The notes under the pieces were generated by a model. That model did no database searches. It saw nothing but the letters and a program-made list of their open reading frames with translations, and was not told where the DNA came from. A DNA stretch of 38,649 nucleotides from an uncultured Clostridia bacterium (GTDB lineage: Bacteria > Bacillota > Clostridia > TANB77 > CAG-508). The number at the start of each line of letters is the position of its first letter. Position 1 is the stretch's first letter. Below are positions 32,090 to 38,649 of the stretch, in pieces. The position numbers were made by a program, and so were the translations under genes. The stretch lies in contig CAKPPO010000018.1 in assembly GCA_934177725.1 (NCBI GenBank), positions 1 to 38,649 of the forward strand, read 5' to 3'.

Positions 32090-32118
32090 AAAAGGGTGGT
32101 TTAATAACCACTCTTTTT
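32090..32118 (+). terminator. Rho-independent terminator of the pyk-MFS2 unit
   Basis: AAAAGGGTGGTT (32090-32101) pairs with AACCACTCTTTT starting at 32106 (one G-T pair), followed directly by a T-run. It ends transcription before recJ. The remaining bases to 32225 show no clear promoter. Confidence 0.85.
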
Positions 32119-32225
32119 ATATATAAAAACTACAAATATAATAAAAAAGTTACTAAAAAGTCTTTTAAAACTAAGAAAAATATTATAAAATAGGACAAAG
32201 TGTAAAAAAAGGAAAAAGTAGAGAT

Positions 32226-33920
32226 ATGAATAAAAAATGGGAATGTATAGAATTAGATAATGAGAAAATTAAAAATGTAGAAAAAATTGAAAATGAATAT
32301 GGGATAAGCAATTTACTTGCAAAAATTTTAGTAAATAGAAATTTAACCAAAAAGGAAGATATTGATTTATTTTTAAAACCAACAAGACACGATTTTCATA
32401 ATCCATACTTAATGCCAGACATGGCGTTAGCTGTAGATAGAATAATAAAAGCTATTAATAATAAAGAAAAAATATTAATCTATGGAGACTATGATGTAGA
32501 CGGAATTACAAGTATTACAGTAGTTAAAAATTTTTTGTTAGAAAGAGGTGCAAATGTTACACAATATATTCCAAATAGATTAAATGAGGGATATGGATTA
32601 AACAAAGATGCAATAAAGAAAATATCAGATGATGGTGTAAATTTAATAATTACAGTAGACTGTGGAATTTCAGGAATAGAAGAAGTAGATTATGCAAATT
32701 CTTTAGGATTAGAAGTTATTGTAACAGACCACCACGAAGTAGGAGAAGTTTTACCAAATGCAATAGCAGTAGTAGATGCAAAAAGAAAAGATAGTACATA
32801 TCCTTTTAGAGAATTAGCAGGTGTAGGTGTTGGATTTAAATTAATTCAAGCAATTGCACAAAGATTAGAATTAGAGGAGAAAGAATATTTAAAATATTTA
32901 GATATTGTATGTATAGGCACAATATCAGATATAGTTCCATTGGTAGATGAAAATAGAGTTATAGCAAAACTAGGTTTAAAACTAGTGGAAGTAACAAAAA
33001 ATGTTGGTTTAAAAGCTCTTTTAGAAGCTTCAGGCTATAAAAAAATAGACTCTTTTACAGTTTCATTTGGACTAGCTCCAAGAATAAATGCATGTGGAAG
33101 AATGGGTAAAGAAAAAGAAGCATTAAACTTATTTTTAACACAAGATGAAAATGAGGCAAAAAAAATCGCATTAAGGTTAAATGAGTATAATAAAGAAAGA
33201 CAAGATATTGAAAAAAGAATATATGAGGATGCAGTAAACAAAATAGAAAAAAGCGAGACAGATAAACAAGTATTAGTATTAGGCAGTGAAAATTGGCACC
33301 ATGGAGTAATAGGAATTGTTGCATCAAAAATAACAGACTTATATTTTAAACCAAGTATATTAATTTGTTTTGAAGAAGATGAAGGAAAAGGCTCTGGAAG
33401 AAGCATCCCTGGATTCGACCTTTATGAAAGTTTAACAAATTGTAGTGAAAATTTAGAAAAATTTGGTGGACACTCTATGGCAGTAGGAGTTACACTAAAA
33501 AAAGAAAATTTTGAAAAATTTAAAGAAGAATTTGAAAAATATGCACAAAATAGCAATATATGTGATATAATACCTATTATTAAAATTGATGAAGAAATAA
33601 CACTTGAAGATATTAATATAAAAGCAGTAGAAGAATTAAACATGTTAGAGCCATTTGGTGAGGCAAATAAGATGCCATTATTCATGTATAAAAACTTGAA
33701 AATACATTCAATAAGAACTTTGTCAGAAGGTAAACACATAAAACTAACACTAAAAGATAACAATTTTTATATTGATAGTATAGGATTTAATTTAGGACAT
33801 TTAGCAGAAGAATATCAAATTGGAGATAAAGTGGATGTGGTTGGTTCACTTGAAATAAATAGATTCAATGGAAGAGAAAGTGTACAAATTAATTTGAAAG
33901 ACTTAAGAAAGTCATATTAA
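32226..33920 (+). CDS. recJ: Single-stranded-DNA-specific exonuclease RecJ
   Basis: RecJ degrades single-stranded DNA from the 5' end in recombination and mismatch repair. The 564-residue product has the DHH-family motifs: YGDYDVDGITS (aspartates 88, 90 and 92), DCGISG (Asp145), TDHHE (168-171), the GVGVGFKLIQA segment, then the DHHA1 motif region with GSGRSIPGFDLYESL and GGHSMAVG, and a C-terminal OB-fold-like part. It is at the short end of the family. The relA/spoT gene follows after 15 bases, an order typical for Firmicutes (recJ, [apt], relA), here without apt. Confidence 0.96.
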   Translation: MNKKWECIELDNEKIKNVEKIENEYGISNLLAKILVNRNLTKKEDIDLFLKPTRHDFHNPYLMPDMALAVDRIIKAINNKEKILIYGDYDVDGITSITVVKNFLLERGANVTQYIPNRLNEGYGLNKDAIKKISDDGVNLIITVDCGISGIEEVDYANSLGLEVIVTDHHEVGEVLPNAIAVVDAKRKDSTYPFRELAGVGVGFKLIQAIAQRLELEEKEYLKYLDIVCIGTISDIVPLVDENRVIAKLGLKLVEVTKNVGLKALLEASGYKKIDSFTVSFGLAPRINACGRMGKEKEALNLFLTQDENEAKKIALRLNEYNKERQDIEKRIYEDAVNKIEKSETDKQVLVLGSENWHHGVIGIVASKITDLYFKPSILICFEEDEGKGSGRSIPGFDLYESLTNCSENLEKFGGHSMAVGVTLKKENFEKFKEEFEKYAQNSNICDIIPIIKIDEEITLEDINIKAVEELNMLEPFGEANKMPLFMYKNLKIHSIRTLSEGKHIKLTLKDNNFYIDSIGFNLGHLAEEYQIGDKVDVVGSLEINRFNGRESVQINLKDLRKSY

Positions 33921-33935
33921 AAGGAAGTGAATGCA

Positions 33936-36137
33936 ATGCAAGAAGCAAAAGTACAATATACAATAGAAGATATTGTAAATAAAATGAAAAAGAACAACAA
34001 AAAATCAGATATAAAACTTATAATGAAAGCATACAACTATGCAAAAGAAAATCATGGTGATCAATTAAGAAAATCGGGAGAACCATACATAATTCATCCA
34101 ATTCAAGTTGCTTATACATTGGCAGAATTGGAATTAGATGACGCAACTATTTGTGCTGCACTTCTTCATGATGTAGTAGAAGACACAGAAGTTACACATC
34201 AAGACTTAATAAATAAGTTTGGAATAGAAATTGCAGAAATGGTAGATGGTGTAACAAAACTTAGCAAATTAAATTATGAATCTGTAGAAGAGGCACAAGT
34301 TGAAAATTACAGAAAAATGTTCCTAGCAATGGGAAAAGATATACGTGTAATAATGATAAAACTTTCAGATAGACTTCATAACATGAGAACATTAAAATAT
34401 TTATCAAGAGATAGACAAATAGCAAATGCAAAAGAAACAATGGATTTATATGCACCACTTGCAAATAGACTTGGTATATATTCTTTAAAATGGGAATTAG
34501 AAGATTTATCTTTTAAATATTTATATCCAGAAGAATATAGAGAAATAGTAGAAGGAATAGATAGAAAAAGAGAAGAACGTTTGCAATTTATAGACAAAAT
34601 AGAAGAACAAATAAAACAAGAATTAAAAAAACAAAAAATAGAAGCAGAAATTACAGGACGTGCAAAACACTTATATAGTATTTATAGAAAAATGAAAAGA
34701 GACAATATCACTTTAGACCAAATATATGATTTATTTGCACTTCGTATAATTGTAAATTCAGTAAAAGATTGTTATGCAGCTTTAGGTGTGGTACATGAAC
34801 TATATAACCCAATGCCAGGAAGGTTTAAAGACTATATTGCAGTTCCAAAACCAAATATGTATCAATCATTACACACAACATTAATAGGAGAAAAAGGAAC
34901 ACCATTTGAAGTACAAATTCGTACTTGGGATATGCATAGAATTGCAGAATACGGAATTGCTGCACACTGGGCTTACAAAGAAGCAAGTTTTGCAAAAGGA
35001 AAGAAAGCAAATGTAAAAGTTTCAGAGGATAAACTAGCATGGTTACGTGAGACATTAGAGTGGCAAAAAGATATGCAAGACCCACAAGAATTTTTAAATA
35101 CATTAAAGACAGAATTATTTGAAGATGAAGTATATGTATTTACTCCAAAAGGAGATATAAAAGTACTTCCAAGTGGTAGTACACCAATAGATTATGCATA
35201 TAGTATACATGCTGAAATAGGTCATCATATGACAGGATGTAAAATAAATAGTAAAATGATGCCAATAATAACAAAACTAAAAAACGGAGATATTATAGAA
35301 ATAATAACTTCAGAAAATAGTAAAGGACCAAGTAGAGATTGGCTAAAATTCATACAAAGTTCAACAGCTAAAAATAAGATAAATGCATGGTTTAAGAAAA
35401 ATCAAAGAGAAGAAAACATTGAAAAAGGTAAAGACTTAATAGAAAAAGAAATAAAACGTATAGGAATGAACCATGATGAATTATTTAAACAAGAATTTAT
35501 ACAAGGGGCATTAAACAGATATAAATTCAATTCTATAGAAGATATGTATGCATCTGTAGGATTTGGAGCAATAACTTCAGGAAAAGTAATAGCAAGAATA
35601 TTAGAAGAATACAGAAAAGTTCATAAAGAAGAAAATGTTGAGCAAAAATTAGAAGAATTAAGCAAAGAAAAAAATACAGCAAAACCTTCAAAATCTGGTA
35701 TAGTGGTAAAAGGAATAGACAATTGTCTAGTAAAACTTTCAAAATGTTGCAATCCTGTACCAGGAGATGATATAGTAGGATATATCACAAGAGGAAGAGG
35801 AGTATCTATTCATAGAGCAGATTGCAAAAACTTGAAAGATTTATTTGAAGACGAAGAAAGCAGAATGATAGATGTTTACTGGTACACAGAAAAAGAAGCG
35901 GCATACAATGTAGATATTGAAGTATTTGCAAATGATAGATCAGGGCTTTTAGCAGACATTATAGCTCAAATAAGTAATGCAAAAACAAAACTAATAGCAG
36001 TTAATTGTAGGGCAAACAAAGAAAGAATAGCAATTACAGAAGTAACAGTAGAAGTAGAAAATCTAGAACAATTAAATGATGTATTAAAGGCAATTAGAAA
36101 AGTTGATAGTGTTTACGAAGTTAAACGTAAAAAATAG
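33936..36137 (+). CDS. relA: Bifunctional (p)ppGpp synthetase/hydrolase, RelA/SpoT family
   Basis: The enzyme makes and degrades the stringent-response alarmone (p)ppGpp. The 733-residue protein has the full long-RSH layout: an HD hydrolase domain with HPIQVAYTLAEL and LLHDVVED (His78, Asp79, Glu82, Asp83), the synthetase domain from GRAKHLYSIYRKMKR to PNMYQSLHTTL, the TGS domain (VYVFTPKGDIKVLPSG), a conserved cysteine-rich stretch CCNPVPGDDIVGYITRGRG, and a C-terminal ACT domain (VDIEVFANDRSGLLADI). Both active sites look intact. I chose the ATG at 33936, about 10 bases after AAAGGA; a GTG at 33927 is too close to it. A palindromic repeat begins at the base after the stop codon. Confidence 0.96.
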   Translation: MQEAKVQYTIEDIVNKMKKNNKKSDIKLIMKAYNYAKENHGDQLRKSGEPYIIHPIQVAYTLAELELDDATICAALLHDVVEDTEVTHQDLINKFGIEIAEMVDGVTKLSKLNYESVEEAQVENYRKMFLAMGKDIRVIMIKLSDRLHNMRTLKYLSRDRQIANAKETMDLYAPLANRLGIYSLKWELEDLSFKYLYPEEYREIVEGIDRKREERLQFIDKIEEQIKQELKKQKIEAEITGRAKHLYSIYRKMKRDNITLDQIYDLFALRIIVNSVKDCYAALGVVHELYNPMPGRFKDYIAVPKPNMYQSLHTTLIGEKGTPFEVQIRTWDMHRIAEYGIAAHWAYKEASFAKGKKANVKVSEDKLAWLRETLEWQKDMQDPQEFLNTLKTELFEDEVYVFTPKGDIKVLPSGSTPIDYAYSIHAEIGHHMTGCKINSKMMPIITKLKNGDIIEIITSENSKGPSRDWLKFIQSSTAKNKINAWFKKNQREENIEKGKDLIEKEIKRIGMNHDELFKQEFIQGALNRYKFNSIEDMYASVGFGAITSGKVIARILEEYRKVHKEENVEQKLEELSKEKNTAKPSKSGIVVKGIDNCLVKLSKCCNPVPGDDIVGYITRGRGVSIHRADCKNLKDLFEDEESRMIDVYWYTEKEAAYNVDIEVFANDRSGLLADIIAQISNAKTKLIAVNCRANKERIAITEVTVEVENLEQLNDVLKAIRKVDSVYEVKRKK

Positions 36138-36265
36138 CTAAAACAAATGAAAAACTTCGTATTACTTCGTTATTGAAAACTTGAAAAATATTCGACGTAC
36201 AACACGTATGCCTCCGTTTTTTCAGCTTTCAATGCCTAGTAATACTTGCATTTAATTTGTTTTAG
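36138..36265 (+). repeat. 128-bp nested palindromic element, copy B
   Basis: The ends CTAAAACAAAT (36138-36148) and ATTTGTTTTAG (36255-36265) are perfect inverted repeats. The interior has AAAACTTCGT, GTACAACACGTATGCCTCCG, and GCCTAGTAATACTTG near the end, corresponding piece by piece to copy A at 11407-11529, while the central arms differ. It begins directly after the relA stop codon and lies before the MBL-fold gene. No coding potential is seen. Confidence 0.8.
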
Positions 36266-36306
36266 AAAATAAAGATAAAGAAGAAAAAACAAAAGAAGGG
36301 GAAAAA

Positions 36307-36957
36307 ATGATATTAAAAAGATTAAAAGTAACTACAGCTTTGGAAGAGCCAACAAATTGTTATATAGTAGAAGACGAAGAAAGTAAAGAAACAATGGTTA
36401 TAGATCCAGGTGGAGAGGCAGATAAGATTATAGATATGCTAGATACATTAGGTATAGATAAATTAAAATATATATATTTAACACATTGTCATGGAGACCA
36501 TTTTGGAGCAATATTAGAAGTAAAAGCAAAAAAAGGTGGAAAAGTATTAATTCATAGAGACGATGCAGAAGGGTTATATAATCCTGCAATTAGTCTTACT
36601 TATTATATAGGAATGGACGACATAGAACTAGAAGCGGATTCAAGAGTAGATGAAGAAGATATAATTCATTTAGGAAATCTAGAATTCAAGGTAATACACA
36701 CACCAGGACATACAAAAGGCGGAACATGTTTATATTGTAAAGAAGAAGGACTATTATTTTCAGGAGACACATTATTTAAAGGAACATGGGGAAGAACAGA
36801 CTTACCAACAAGTAGTTTTCCAGATATAATAGCATCTATAACAAACAAGCTAACAATACTTCCAGATGATACAATAGTATATCCAGGTCATGGAAGAATG
36901 ACAACAATAAGAGAAGAAGAACCAATATATTTAGAACTAAAACCACGTTTAGATTAA
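36307..36957 (+). CDS. MBL-fold metallo-hydrolase, glyoxalase II-like
   Basis: A 216-residue metallo-beta-lactamase-fold hydrolase. The metal-binding motif HCHGDH is at residues 60-65, followed by HTPGHTKGG (about 135-143), FSGDTLFKGTWGRTDLP (about 156-172) with the metal-bridging aspartate, and YPGHGRMT with the last histidine. This architecture is that of the small glyoxalase II-like group, which often follows relA in Firmicutes; the true substrate is not known to me. The start has GAAGGGG upstream. It is separated from relA by a repeat element and from hisS by an inverted pair of another repeat. Confidence 0.92.
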   Translation: MILKRLKVTTALEEPTNCYIVEDEESKETMVIDPGGEADKIIDMLDTLGIDKLKYIYLTHCHGDHFGAILEVKAKKGGKVLIHRDDAEGLYNPAISLTYYIGMDDIELEADSRVDEEDIIHLGNLEFKVIHTPGHTKGGTCLYCKEEGLLFSGDTLFKGTWGRTDLPTSSFPDIIASITNKLTILPDDTIVYPGHGRMTTIREEEPIYLELKPRLD

Positions 36958-36961
36958 AATT

Positions 36962-37010
36962 TGTACCATTAGGGACGTTTCCAAAAGGTTAATCTGTCCC
37001 TTTTGGTACA
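36962..37010 (-). repeat. 49-bp palindromic element, minus orientation
   Basis: The reverse complement of this segment matches the element inside addA (1609-1657) at 43 of 49 positions. Its ends (TGTACCATTAGGGAC and GTCCCTTTTGGTACA) form an imperfect inverted repeat, so the unit itself is palindromic. It starts five bases after the stop of the MBL gene. Confidence 0.85.
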
Positions 37011-37047
37011 TAAATAATACTTAGAGTGTTATGTTATAAAGGGAAAA

Positions 37048-37096
37048 ATACTCAAAAGGGACAAATTAACCTTTTGGAAACGTCTCCTTTGGTAAC
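37048..37096 (+). repeat. 49-bp palindromic element, plus orientation
   Basis: This copy faces the one at 36962-37010. The core 37054-37084 is the reverse complement of 36974-37004 with one difference in 31 bases; the outer ends are more diverged. The two copies can pair to a long stem ahead of the hisS ribosome binding site (37113-37118). Confidence 0.8.
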
Positions 37097-37125
37097 ACTA
37101 ATAGGTTATGATAGGAGGAAATAAA

Positions 37126-38433
37126 ATGAACAAAGTAGAACCAAGAACATTGCCAGGCTTTATGGAACTGCTACCAAAAGAGCAAATCCTATTTAATAAA
37201 ATGAAAGAAAAAATACAAAAATCATATGAAAAGTTTGGCTTTTTACCAATAGATACACCAATAATAGAAATGTCAGATGTACTTTTAGCAAAAGCTGGAG
37301 GAGAAACAGAAAAACAAATCTATCGTTTCAAAAAAGGAGACAATGATTTAGCACTTCGTTTCGATTTAACAGTACCACTTGCAAAATATGTAACTGAATA
37401 TTATAACGATTTAAGTTTTCCTTTTAGAAGATATCAAATAGGAAAAGTATATCGTGGAGAAAGACCACAAAAAGGAAGATTTCGTGAATTTTATCAATGT
37501 GATATAGATATCATAGGAGATGGAGAATTAAGCATAATAAATGATGCTGAAATGCCAGCAGTAATATATAGTACAATTAAAGATTTAGGATTTGAAGATT
37601 TTACAATATGTATAAATAATCGTAAATTATTATCTGGTCTATTCAAAGAGTTAGATTTAGAGGAAAAATCTGTAGATATTATGCGTATAATAGATAAAAT
37701 TGAAAAAATAGGCAAAGAAAATGTTATAGAATGTTTAAAAGATTTAGAATTAAACGAAAATCAAATAGATGATATAATGAATTTTATTGAAATTAGTGGA
37801 ACAACTGAAGAAAAAATAGATTCATTAGAAAAATTAAATTATACTAATGAAATATTTAATGAAGGTTTAGAAGAACTAAAACAAGTTGTAAAATATGTTA
37901 AGGCTTTTGGTGTTCCAAATTCTAATTTTAAAGTAGACTTAACAATAGCAAGAGGTTTAGACTATTACACAGGAACAGTTTATGAAACATTTTTAAATGA
38001 ATATCGTGAACTAGGAAGTGTTTGCTCAGGCGGAAGATATGACAATTTAGCAGAATATTATACAGATAAAAAATTACCAGGAGTAGGAATCTCTATAGGA
38101 TTAACAAGATTATTCTATAAATTAAATGAACTAAATGCACTAAAAGAAGAACAAAATTCAATAGCAAAAGTTTTAGTAGTTTCAATGGTAGAAGATAATT
38201 CAAAGGCATTAGAAGTAGCAACAGAATTAAGAAGCGAGAATATAAATGCAGAAGTTTATTTAGAAAACAAAAAAATAAAAGCTAAATTCAAATATGCAGA
38301 TAGACTTGCCATTCCATATGTTATAGTAATAGGAGAAGATGAAATAGCAAATAATACAGTTACTTTAAAAAATATGCAAACAGGAGAGCAAGAAACTCTA
38401 AAAATAGAAGAAGTAATTAAGAAAATTAAATAA
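37126..38433 (+). CDS. hisS: Histidyl-tRNA synthetase
   Basis: HisRS charges tRNA-His. The 435-residue class II synthetase has motif 1 around residues 30-60, motif 2 FRRYQIGKVYRGERPQKGRF (100-119) with the following REFYQCDID, the histidine-specific LTIARGLDYYTGTVYE in the middle, motif 3 GVGISIGLTRL, and a C-terminal anticodon-binding domain beginning near residue 340 (KVLVVSMVEDN). I start it at 37126, eight bases after AGGAGG; an in-frame ATG at 37108 lies upstream of that site. No T-box is seen; instead an inverted pair of 49-bp repeats lies in the leader region. In many Firmicutes aspS follows, which would be outside the window. Confidence 0.96.
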   Translation: MNKVEPRTLPGFMELLPKEQILFNKMKEKIQKSYEKFGFLPIDTPIIEMSDVLLAKAGGETEKQIYRFKKGDNDLALRFDLTVPLAKYVTEYYNDLSFPFRRYQIGKVYRGERPQKGRFREFYQCDIDIIGDGELSIINDAEMPAVIYSTIKDLGFEDFTICINNRKLLSGLFKELDLEEKSVDIMRIIDKIEKIGKENVIECLKDLELNENQIDDIMNFIEISGTTEEKIDSLEKLNYTNEIFNEGLEELKQVVKYVKAFGVPNSNFKVDLTIARGLDYYTGTVYETFLNEYRELGSVCSGGRYDNLAEYYTDKKLPGVGISIGLTRLFYKLNELNALKEEQNSIAKVLVVSMVEDNSKALEVATELRSENINAEVYLENKKIKAKFKYADRLAIPYVIVIGEDEIANNTVTLKNMQTGEQETLKIEEVIKKIK

Positions 38434-38456
38434 CAATACTAAAATTGCATTGCACA

Positions 38457-38479
38457 GAAAATTTATTTCATAAATTTTC
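38457..38479 (+). terminator. Hairpin after hisS
   Basis: GAAAATTTA (38457-38465) pairs with TAAATTTTC (38471-38479) around a five-base loop, and flanking TGCAC and GCGCA can extend it. The following GCGCACGAACAAA resembles the sequence after the gap hairpin (GCGCAGTTGGGACGAACAAG), so the two may belong to one loose repeat family. No T-run follows directly. Confidence 0.5.
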
Positions 38480-38550
38480 GCGCACGAACAAATTTACTGA
38501 AAAATTCAATTTTTTTGAGTAGGATAAAAAAGTAGAGTTAAGACTGAAAA

Positions 38551-38578
38551 TTGAAAATTTTCAGATTTGTTCTATAAT
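38551..38578 (+). promoter_or_regulatory. Promoter of a gene beyond the window, with palindrome
   Basis: TTGAAA (38551-38556) and TATAAT (38573-38578) have a 16-base spacer. The perfect inverted repeat CTGAAAATT/AATTTTCAG (38544-38552 with 38556-38564) covers the -35 box and might be an operator. The gene that it drives lies outside the window. Confidence 0.55.
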
Positions 38579-38649
38579 AGGAAAGTCATATAAACTAAAA
38601 AATAGTATAAAATATAATTAAAAAACACAAATAGACTAAAGCAATATCT

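Noticed and set aside
36958..37125. T-box riboswitch in front of hisS
   Set aside because: Such leaders are common before synthetase genes and GGTAC occurs here, but there is no T-box core sequence, no specifier stem and no terminator with T-run. The structure is explained by the inverted pair of 49-bp repeats.

Overview
The window reads as a chromosomal segment of a very AT-rich, spore-forming Clostridia-type Firmicute, probably an uncultured gut lineage. The evidence is strong AGGAGG-type ribosome binding sites, sigma-A-like promoters (TTGAAA/TATAAT with 17-base spacers), short intergenic regions, an AddA-type helicase-nuclease, a YtxC-family sporulation protein, and the Firmicute recJ-relA-hisS gene order. 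I count 31 protein genes and see no rRNA, tRNA, CRISPR array, prophage or insertion sequence with a transposase. All 31 genes stop with TAA (22) or TAG (9); none uses TGA.

Layout. 0-4 kb: addA, alone. 4-9.6 kb: lower-glycolysis cluster gap, pgk, a NUDIX gene, tpiA, gpmI, with large hairpins between gap and pgk. 9.7-12.6 kb: a YezG/DUF600-like immunity protein without a toxin, then a NifU/IscU-like scaffold and a GGGtGRT-family protein, a pair of unknown function. 12.7-15.6 kb: small genes (VTT/TVP38 membrane protein, GIY-YIG protein, YgjP-like metallopeptidase, a 98-residue unknown, a TIGR04086-type membrane protein). 15.7-18.4 kb: an HD phosphohydrolase followed by very degenerate SecD and SecF homologues. 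18.5-22.4 kb: rhodanese (+), then a minus-strand block of ytxC, a GH57 glucan branching enzyme and a DUF4912 protein. 22.7-24.9 kb: two tandem pilin-like genes. 25-32 kb: an MFS transporter, alpha-glucan phosphorylase, pyruvate kinase and a second, paralogous MFS transporter. 32.2-38.4 kb: recJ, relA/spoT, an MBL-fold hydrolase and hisS.

How the parts fit. Glycogen branching and phosphorolysis (GH57 enzyme, glucan phosphorylase) feed the triose-phosphate part of glycolysis (gap to gpmI) and pyruvate kinase, so much of the window is carbon storage and energy metabolism. In many Firmicutes secDF lies directly before recJ-relA; here about 14 kb of sporulation, glycogen, pilin and transporter genes lie between them, and the SecDF pair at the old position has lost the conserved membrane acidic residues.

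The most unusual signals are these. (1) A 49-bp palindromic repeat sits in frame inside addA, and two more copies lie as an inverted pair in front of hisS. (2) Two pilin-like genes share a nearly identical 140-bp start but have unrelated C-terminal parts, joined through modules that resemble phage tail-protein repeats; a perfect 27-bp palindrome covers the first promoter. (3) The SecD/SecF pair looks unable to carry protons. (4) A second palindromic repeat family of about 125 bp lies between scaffold and GGGtGRT genes and directly after relA. All family assignments come from reading the translated sequence; no database search was run.
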